In this document: one piece after another, positions 15,878 through 22,080 of the stretch | Layout of the letters: each line of letters begins with the position of its first letter | Numbering within the stretch: position 1 is the stretch's first letter | NCBI GenBank assembly: GCA_002309585.1 | Contig: DBXN01000116.1 | Location: forward strand, 1-30,619 | Origin: Verrucomicrobia bacterium UBA1211 | GTDB taxonomy: Bacteria; Verrucomicrobiota; Kiritimatiellia; RFP12; UBA1067 | DNA length: 30,619 nt | Direction: 5' to 3' | Program-made: the position numbers and the translations under genes | Notes under the pieces: model-generated | Database searches by the model: none | Told to the model about the DNA's origin: nothing | What the model saw: only the letters and a program-made list of their open reading frames with translations

Positions 15878-17284
15878 TCAAACCTCGAAGTTGACGAGAT
15901 CGATGTCGATGACATCCATCTTTGGCGCCGTCTTCCACGCGCCGCGCATGAAGTCCGGAACATCCATCGCCTGCGAACGGTTCCCCGCGCTCTTTTCGGT
16001 GAGTTCACAGAGACAGCCGGTTGTCGCGAGGTCATAGACGCTCGTGTCAAGCGGAAGCCCCATCCGCAGACAGTACGACCAGCGGGCATCCTGGATGTAA
16101 TCCATGCCGCCATGACCGCCCATCTTCGCCGCGAGCGCGCCGATCGTCTTCCAAAGCGGATGCTTATACGTTTCGCGAATCTCGTTCGCCCGCTTCTCGT
16201 CCCACCAGTCGTGCGCCCCGCTGCCGTAGTAGTACTTGCCTTCGCCTTCGAGGGCGATCCTGTACGGGTAGTCGCAGATGATTCCGCGCGTGCCCTGCAC
16301 CGTCTGGATGCGCGAGTACGGCCGCGGTGTCGATACGGTGTGCTGCAGCATGATGGTCTTCCCGCTGACCGTCTTGATGAGGCTCGTGTTCACATCGCCC
16401 ACTTTGAGAGTTTGGCCTTTACGCGGATTGTTCGGGTTGAGACCGTGTTCCATGAAGTCAGCAAACGCGACATTCTTCGAGTCGATCGACACGATATAGT
16501 CCATGCGGTCGCCGCGGTTGATGTCCATTGTCAGGCACAGCGGCACAAGACCGTGGGTGGGATAGGGATTGCCCGCATGATCGCGGTACCAGTCGTAACG
16601 CCAATACTGGTACGCCGGGAACAGATCATTCGCCATGTGGCGGCCGTCATGATTGTAGGCGCCCTCGGCATGCATCACCTCGCCGAGCAATCCCTTCCGC
16701 ACGAGGTTGAACGTAAGCATTTCAATCTCGCCGTAGATGCAGTTCTCAAGCTGCATGCAGTGGACCTTGCGTTTCTCGCAAGTCTCCACCATCTTCCAGC
16801 AATCCTCCACGGTCATGGCGGAGGTCACTTCGGTTAAGACGTGCTTGCCGCCGTTCATCGCCGCCAACGCGACCGGCACATGCAGGTGCCACGGTGTCGT
16901 GTTGTAGACAACATCGACGTCACCCGAGTCGCACAACGCCTTGTACGCTTCGGGACCCTTATAGACCTTCGGTTCCGGCTGTTGCTGCCTTGCGAGACTC
17001 GCCTTCGCGTTGGCGATCTTCGCATCCTCTATGTCGCAGATCGCCGTGACCTTCACGCCGGGAAGCTTGCTCACGCGGCTGATCATGGCGCCGCCGCGCG
17101 AACCTATCCCCACGACCCCCACGCGCACCGTCTCCAGCGGTTGACACGCGAAGCCGAGCATCGGCGCGCCTGTCGCGGTCTTCCCGGCCGACGCATCCTG
17201 CGCGTTCACCTTCAGCCCATTCACCACAGAATATGTGGCCCCGGCGATCAGGCCGGCTTTCAGAAAATCTCTCCTGCTGTTCAT
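15878..17284 (-). CDS. GH109-type Gfo/Idh/MocA protein, Tat-exported
   Basis: This 468-aa protein begins MNSRRDFLKAGLIAGA, a Tat signal, behind a strong GAGGAGG. The Rossmann motif GVVGIGSRGG is at about 56-65 and Asp84 follows. WHLH (132-135), EV (152-153), Asn181, Tyr210 and YPTH (241-244) match the GH109 NAD-site pattern and fall at the same residues as in the 404-1771 paralogue. The role would be NAD-dependent removal of terminal GalNAc in the periplasm. Its pairing with GH20 13 bp downstream supports an amino-sugar substrate. The sequence between the motifs (for example the HDGRHMANDLFPAYQYWRYDW loop) differs from the paralogue, hinting at a different specificity. Confidence 0.87.
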   Translation of the reverse strand: MNSRRDFLKAGLIAGATYSVVNGLKVNAQDASAGKTATGAPMLGFACQPLETVRVGVVGIGSRGGAMISRVSKLPGVKVTAICDIEDAKIANAKASLARQQQPEPKVYKGPEAYKALCDSGDVDVVYNTTPWHLHVPVALAAMNGGKHVLTEVTSAMTVEDCWKMVETCEKRKVHCMQLENCIYGEIEMLTFNLVRKGLLGEVMHAEGAYNHDGRHMANDLFPAYQYWRYDWYRDHAGNPYPTHGLVPLCLTMDINRGDRMDYIVSIDSKNVAFADFMEHGLNPNNPRKGQTLKVGDVNTSLIKTVSGKTIMLQHTVSTPRPYSRIQTVQGTRGIICDYPYRIALEGEGKYYYGSGAHDWWDEKRANEIRETYKHPLWKTIGALAAKMGGHGGMDYIQDARWSYCLRMGLPLDTSVYDLATTGCLCELTEKSAGNRSQAMDVPDFMRGAWKTAPKMDVIDIDLVNFEV

Positions 17285-17307
17285 CTTTCTCCTCCTCTTT
17301 CATTGTT

Positions 17308-17337
17308 TTTACAAAATTAGAGCCGCGTTGTTGTCAA
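17308..17337 (-). promoter_or_regulatory. Promoter for the GH109-GH20 operon
   Basis: On the minus strand a perfect TTGACA (17332-17337) is 18 bp from TGTAAA (17308-17313; 4 of 6). The predicted start of transcription would leave a short leader containing the GAGGAGG. It overlaps a possible terminator hairpin. Confidence 0.45.
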
Positions 17338-17350
17338 AGAAACGAGGCTC
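17313..17350 (-). terminator. Possible terminator of the beta-strand-repeat protein gene
   Basis: GAGCC (minus strand, 17346-17350) pairs with GGCTC (17320-17324) across an 21-nt loop, followed by TAATTTTG. The stem is short and the loop long, so this is tentative. Confidence 0.3.
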
Positions 17351-17363
17351 CGCCAAAACCGGT

Positions 17364-20300
17364 TCACCTTATCATCAAAAGCGTACCTGTCAGGGCGTTC
17401 AGATAAAGCGTGGTGACACCCTCCCCGGTCGATTTCAGCAACATCCGGCCCGGAACATAAGGATCACACAGTTCCCATTTTACATCCTCCGGAAGCGCGG
17501 GCGCAATCAGAATCGGAACCCTAATTGCAACTTTACCCTCCTCTCGCGAGATCGCCGAGACATCAACCACGATCGAACCCGTCGCGGAAAGGGCATCTGT
17601 CACGACCTGTTCCTTACCCACACCGGTCGCCTTCACCGTCGCGCCATCCATCAACCGCAACCGCGGAATCGCGTTGCCCGCCGTGAGGGTACCCGTCACC
17701 GTGGCAGAGCCAGAACCGTTCATGGTACCCTGATTCTCGAAACGCGCTACTTTCAGATTCCGGGCCAAGGTCAGAACCCCCTCCTCGCCAACGGCCACCC
17801 CGGCATCCTCGCCGACCGCATCGGCTCTCCCAGCCACGTACAGCGTCCCATTCGAGACCACAAGTGAGCCGCTTCCCGTAATGGTTGTCGTGTACAGCCA
17901 GAAGGTGTTGGTACCGGTGAGCGTCAGCGTATGGTCGCCCAGCTCAAGTAACGATGGGTTATACCCCGGCGAAAGCAGACCGAATGCCCCCGCAGCCTCC
18001 GCCTCCGCATCGCCGTCCAAGGTCAGCTGGACCGTCTGTAGGTTTTCGTTACTGATATTGCCACCGCTGTTCATGAACCGCGCATCCTTTGCGAGCCGGA
18101 CACACACGGAGAGGTTAGCCATACCGTTCAAATCGAACGCCGCACCTTCCGCGACATCGACACACTGGTTGGCGTTCGGCGTTTCGGCGGTATTGAAGGC
18201 ATACGGGAGTCCGTCTGCGATTGTCACACCTGACACCTTGAGAGTACCCTGATTGACCGTGTATACGCTCTTCGAACCATTGTTGAAGGGCACGGCAACG
18301 GCACTGGCGCCGTTTTTGACAACCGGGCCGTCACCGGAGTAACCGCCCGCAATCGTGGCGTCAACACTCCCCACGATATCAATGGTTCCGTTATTGACCA
18401 GCGACTTCACCTTCATCCCGGCGTCCAAGCGGAGAACGGTGTCTGCCCCGACCGTAACGGTCGAGGATGCCCCGTTGTACATTCCCTTACGGATATCGAG
18501 AACCCCCGCATTGATCGCTAACGTCCCCGTGCCGGACACGGCCAATTCCCCTGTCCAGAACCATAAGGTTCCCGTTCCCGTCTTGGTCAACGTATGTGAA
18601 CCCAAATCGAGCATGCACCTATACAGGTAGCTGTTGTCGTAATTGTCCGAGACGATGCCGACCTCCGTCCCCGTCGCGCCGAGCGCGACATCGGCCGCCA
18701 ACGTCCATCCGTACGCCTGCCAGGGAATACGCCGATTGACGGCGACGGCGGAGGTGCCGATGTTGAGCGGGTCGCTCAGATTGACATAAGCGTCGTCCCC
18801 CGCCAGCGTGAACATGTAACCCAGCCCGTTAAACCCGTTGAGATCAACCTTGCCACCTTCTTCGATAAACACCTTGCCCATGGCGTTGTTCAGCGCGAAG
18901 ATACCGAACGGTCCCGACGCGGTTGTGGCGGTGATGATCTCATAAGCGGCACCGGCAACGGCGGTGGCGCCAGCCTTCACAGTCAACCCGCCCCCGAAGG
19001 TGCTGCCGCTCGCCGTAAGGAGGACGCGCCCAGAGGCGACCTCCACGCCGCCCGCCCCGCTGATCACACTGTCGATCGTCACATTGCCCGAATAAGCGGC
19101 CACCGAACCGACATCCATCACAATCGATGGTGGAGAGAGCGATTCGGGAATCGTCACATACGCATTCGGCCCCAGCGACAATGTGCCGAATGAGACGATG
19201 GAGAATGCGTCAATCGCGAGCGTGTTGGTGGAAACGCCCTCCACAAGCCCGTTCTCAATGACGATTTTGGCAATAGTCGTATCCTCGTCAATCGTCAGGG
19301 TCGGTCGGTCTCCGGTCACGCGGATGCGCACGGTCAAGTCGGGATCGTTCAACGGGATTCCTTCCGTGAAGAAGCTCCAATTCCTGTCCGTGTCAAGTTC
19401 CCAAACACGTTCGGTCTCAACCGTCGCCGACAGTCCATACACGCCATATCCATTAGCTCCGGGGTTCGTCGCGATAGAGTTGCTATTGCCATTATAGGTT
19501 CCGTCCGTATTGCCGAACGCATATCCCAGACTCGCGTTGGAGGTACTGACATAGCAAGCGCGTTTGACGGCTCCGTACACGCCGTCGCCGCCATTGGTGA
19601 ACTCGACGACGATGGCCTTGATCCAGACATCATCAAGCGTCTGGAACTCGACGGTGATGGCGGTCACATTCCCCTGATCATCCGTCGTCATGCGTGTGTT
19701 GTAGGCGGATACGGGGTCGGCCTGCGTGGCCAACCACGCCCCACCCACGTGTGCCGTGAAGATTGCATGCTTGAGATCGTTCAGCGTGATGGGGTTCGCG
19801 GCATCATCGCCCGTCCAAAGTTTTGTCGGTTCTGTCTTCACGAATGTGGGAAAGACCTGAAGCCCGAAGAGATGGTAAGCACCCCCCGCGCTCTGGTTGA
19901 AAGTCACGGTTCCATCCTCGTCCATTGCAAAAAAACAATGGTCGAGATATGATCCTCCGCGATAACGGGCGGCGATCCGGCGGATATAAACACCGCCCGC
20001 CCCGTTGACAAGCTCAAGAATAGCGGCTTTGGTGTACTGGTTGCCCGCACCCGCATTATCATAGATGGAAAATTGCGTGACGATCTTATCCGTCTTCCCA
20101 TTCGCGTCAGTATGGAAAGCGGGAAACTTTCCTAACGCATATGCGGGACGGCCGACCGCCGCACCGGCGAAATAGGCGAGGAAGGTGCTGTCGGCGAGGT
20201 CATCCAGTGTCACATCTGGAAACGCCAGTACCGAGTTATCGGGGACTTGTGTGCTGGTCGCTGGATAATCCGCGTTATAGGTGCCGAACACAAGGCTCGC

Positions 20301-20402
20301 ACCCTCCTGATCATACGTCACCGTATCCGCCCGTAAGGAAACAGGCGCCACCAACGCAAACGCCAATACGGCGCCAGACAACATCAACGCGGAAGTCTTC
20401 AT
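17364..20402 (-). CDS. Large secreted beta-strand-repeat (autotransporter-passenger-like) protein
   Basis: This 1012-aa protein has a signal peptide (MKTSALMLSGAVLAFALVAPVSLRA). The first ~330 residues form an unrecognised globular region rich in Tyr and Asp (SYLDHCFFAMDEDGTVTF). The rest is a Gly/Ser/Thr/Val-rich series of short strands with motifs like GTGTLAINAGVLDIRKG and GSGSLVVSNGTLYVAG, the pattern of autotransporter-associated beta-strand (PATR-type) repeats that fold as a beta-helix. No C-terminal beta-barrel is present; the end (LYLNALTGTLLMIR) is not PEP-CTERM either. It is likely a surface or extracellular adhesin or substrate-binding protein. ATG 20402 follows AGGTGG. The regulator gene lies just upstream and shares its promoter-region repeat. 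Confidence 0.8.
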   Translation of the reverse strand: MKTSALMLSGAVLAFALVAPVSLRADTVTYDQEGASLVFGTYNADYPATSTQVPDNSVLAFPDVTLDDLADSTFLAYFAGAAVGRPAYALGKFPAFHTDANGKTDKIVTQFSIYDNAGAGNQYTKAAILELVNGAGGVYIRRIAARYRGGSYLDHCFFAMDEDGTVTFNQSAGGAYHLFGLQVFPTFVKTEPTKLWTGDDAANPITLNDLKHAIFTAHVGGAWLATQADPVSAYNTRMTTDDQGNVTAITVEFQTLDDVWIKAIVVEFTNGGDGVYGAVKRACYVSTSNASLGYAFGNTDGTYNGNSNSIATNPGANGYGVYGLSATVETERVWELDTDRNWSFFTEGIPLNDPDLTVRIRVTGDRPTLTIDEDTTIAKIVIENGLVEGVSTNTLAIDAFSIVSFGTLSLGPNAYVTIPESLSPPSIVMDVGSVAAYSGNVTIDSVISGAGGVEVASGRVLLTASGSTFGGGLTVKAGATAVAGAAYEIITATTASGPFGIFALNNAMGKVFIEEGGKVDLNGFNGLGYMFTLAGDDAYVNLSDPLNIGTSAVAVNRRIPWQAYGWTLAADVALGATGTEVGIVSDNYDNSYLYRCMLDLGSHTLTKTGTGTLWFWTGELAVSGTGTLAINAGVLDIRKGMYNGASSTVTVGADTVLRLDAGMKVKSLVNNGTIDIVGSVDATIAGGYSGDGPVVKNGASAVAVPFNNGSKSVYTVNQGTLKVSGVTIADGLPYAFNTAETPNANQCVDVAEGAAFDLNGMANLSVCVRLAKDARFMNSGGNISNENLQTVQLTLDGDAEAEAAGAFGLLSPGYNPSLLELGDHTLTLTGTNTFWLYTTTITGSGSLVVSNGTLYVAGRADAVGEDAGVAVGEEGVLTLARNLKVARFENQGTMNGSGSATVTGTLTAGNAIPRLRLMDGATVKATGVGKEQVVTDALSATGSIVVDVSAISREEGKVAIRVPILIAPALPEDVKWELCDPYVPGRMLLKSTGEGVTTLYLNALTGTLLMIR

Positions 20403-20448
20403 GGATTACCACCTTTACCTTTTCATGGTTTAAACACACATCATAAAG

Positions 20449-20502
20449 TAACATATTCCTGGTACGAAAACACCGCCCCCTTAACCATCCAGCCCATCCA
20501 AC
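20449..20502 (-). repeat. 54-bp upstream block, copy A (contains GGATGG repeat)
   Basis: This block lies 47 bp upstream of the beta-strand-repeat gene and matches 21818-21871 at about 44 of 54 positions. In minus-strand order the shared parts are GTTGGATGG-CTGGATGGTT, GGGGCGGTGT and AGGAATATGTTA. Confidence 0.7.
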
Positions 20503-20565
20503 ATCCGGAGGGGGGCATCGTCTTGCCGTTCATCCTCTGAAGCAATTGCAAAGCCTGCCGCTATC

Positions 20566-20621
20566 GATGTGGCAAGGCCGCCTCGGCCTTGCCGCAAGGG
20601 CGGGGGTGCCCTTGCCACATC
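20566..20621. repeat. Three-way-junction palindrome (possible REP-like element)
   Basis: The outer arms GATGTGGC (20566-20573) and GCCACATC (20614-20621) are perfect complements. They enclose two complete hairpins: AAGGCCG-CCT-CGGCCTT (20574-20590) and AAGGGC-GGGGGT-GCCCTT (20596-20613), with GCCGC between them. It lies in the 233-bp gap between the regulator stop and the next start, 15 bp after the regulator stop. It may act as a terminator-like structure or be a miniature mobile repeat. Confidence 0.7.
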
Positions 20622-20635
20622 CCGTTTTGCAACCG

Positions 20636-21742
20636 CTATGGGACCGGGAATGACGCGCCGCGATGGTAGGAACAACAGGGCGTATAGATCCCGAAGGTCC
20701 CCGTGCGGAACCACTCAAGCGCGCACCGGGCGATTTCCCGTCCATCCTGAAAGGGGTCAAATGCGATGTGGGCGGTGTCACCGAAGGGAAGAAGCCCCGA
20801 TTTGCTGTTGGCGAACGACACCACGCGCACGGAACGGGGTACCAGGATGTTCCGGAGGCGAAACGCCTCGTATGCGCCGAGCGCAAGAAAGTCATCCGTG
20901 AAGAGGAAAAGATCCGGCATGGGATGAAGCGCCAGAAAACGCGCCATCCTGTCGTATGAATTCCGGACAATGGCATCCAGATCATGCGGTCCTGCGATCG
21001 AACAGGTTATGCGCTCGACGTGAATACCCGCCTCCGCCAACGCCCCGGAGGCATCGCAATAGGCATCTTGACCGAAATCCAATTGGGCGACCCGCCTCAC
21101 CCCCGCAAGCCGACAGTCGGCGATCAATGCGCTGATCGCCGCAGTGTAGTCGTAACGGACACTCCCGACATGACGGGAGAGGCGTGAGCGTTTCGGCGTC
21201 ATCCCGACGGTCACGAAATGGCAGCCGCTTTCTGAAACGAGCTGTAAGGCGGTTGGCATCCGGCTGAAAGAGGAACGGACGATCACGAGATCAGGATGTT
21301 CCCCAAGCGCATCCTTCAATGGTGCAAGATAGGGCCGATCGCGTGTACCGCCGCACAATGCGAGGGAACGGACACGGCAACCTTTTTCATGGAGGAAGTT
21401 CGCACACTCAAACAGGCTCACGCTTGGACCGAAGGAATACCACGGCTCGATGTTGACATCAAGGACGGACCGGCCCGCGGCATCCATCTGCGGAATCGAC
21501 CGGACAACGCACCGACGGCCCGGCTTCAGCGTGATGACATGGTCCGCCGCAAGGCGGGTGAATGCCGTCCGCACGACGAACTCGCTGATGCCCAACTGCT
21601 CGGCGAAGGTCTTCCGCGAGGGCAAGACATCTCCCGGTGACCAGCATCCTGAGGCGATCCGGGCGCGGATTCCCTCCTCAAGCTGCCGCGTGAGCGTTTT
21701 GGACGAATGTGGATCGATAAGCGATTCAAGACCGATATCCAT
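20636..21742 (-). CDS. GntR-type transcriptional regulator with LacI-type ligand-binding domain
   Basis: This 368-aa cytoplasmic regulator has an N-terminal winged helix (about residues 15-80) with the GntR signature GDVLPSRKTFAEQLGIS and FVVRTAFTRLAADHVITLKPG. The remainder is a periplasmic-binding-protein-like domain of LacI/GalR type (PDLVIVRSSFSR, GVRRVAQLDFGQ, PDLFLFTDDFLALGAYEAF, VRVVSFANSK). This combination is typical of sugar-responsive regulators in Verrucomicrobiota and Lentisphaerota. I chose ATG 21742 because AAGGAGGGAAAGAG precedes it; ATG 21766 is an alternative with a weaker site. A repeat block upstream of this gene recurs upstream of the next gene, which suggests both share control. 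Confidence 0.9.
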   Translation of the reverse strand: MDIGLESLIDPHSSKTLTRQLEEGIRARIASGCWSPGDVLPSRKTFAEQLGISEFVVRTAFTRLAADHVITLKPGRRCVVRSIPQMDAAGRSVLDVNIEPWYSFGPSVSLFECANFLHEKGCRVRSLALCGGTRDRPYLAPLKDALGEHPDLVIVRSSFSRMPTALQLVSESGCHFVTVGMTPKRSRLSRHVGSVRYDYTAAISALIADCRLAGVRRVAQLDFGQDAYCDASGALAEAGIHVERITCSIAGPHDLDAIVRNSYDRMARFLALHPMPDLFLFTDDFLALGAYEAFRLRNILVPRSVRVVSFANSKSGLLPFGDTAHIAFDPFQDGREIARCALEWFRTGTFGIYTPCCSYHRGASFPVP

Positions 21743-22080
21743 CTCTTTCCCTCCTTGCCCGTTCATGCCTTCCGTGTTTGAGCCGCCAGGACTTTAAACC
21801 AAAGTTGGATATAAATATAACATATTCCTTGGGTAGAGACACCGCCCCATCAACCATCCAGACCATCCAACCGTCCACCTGCGCTCACGCCCCCGCATTC
21901 CCCCATCGGGACACAAACGAGGTCTTTTCCCAAGTGTCATCTCGAAAAAGAGCGAGTGCTGCAGATGAAGACCGTCTCCTCGGGAATCACCTGTATGCCG
22001 ATAGCCCTGACCTGCAGCGGCATTCCGATGCAGGTCGCGGGATGGACAAAAGAGTGCCAAGTTTTTTGCTGATCATCGAT
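21743..22080. other. Intergenic region upstream of the regulator
   Basis: These 338 bp hold no convincing gene. They contain repeat block B (21818-21871) and, near the SGNH-protein end, a hairpin at 22009-22036 (GACCTGCA with TGCAGGTC, inner CGG-CATT-CCG). The hairpin lacks a T run, so it is not a standard terminator. AT-rich sequence at 21803-21830 (TATATT on the minus strand) may hold the regulator promoter, but no good -35 is seen. Confidence 0.5.
21818..21871 (-). repeat. 54-bp upstream block, copy B (contains GGATGG repeat)
   Basis: This is the counterpart of 20449-20502, here 76 bp upstream of the regulator start. The first 20 bp (TTGGATGGTCTGGATGGTT core), the GGGGCGGTGT and the AGGAATATGTTA are conserved; the ~10 bp between the last two vary. 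Confidence 0.7.

Noticed and set aside
22009..22036. Hairpin considered as terminator of the SGNH fusion gene
   Set aside because: The stem is good but no T run follows on the minus strand; kept only as a note in the intergenic entry.
21794..22060. 88-codon minus-strand frame over the regulator's upstream region
   Set aside because: It reads through repeat block B (WTVGWSGWLMG is just the translated repeat) and has no other coding sign.
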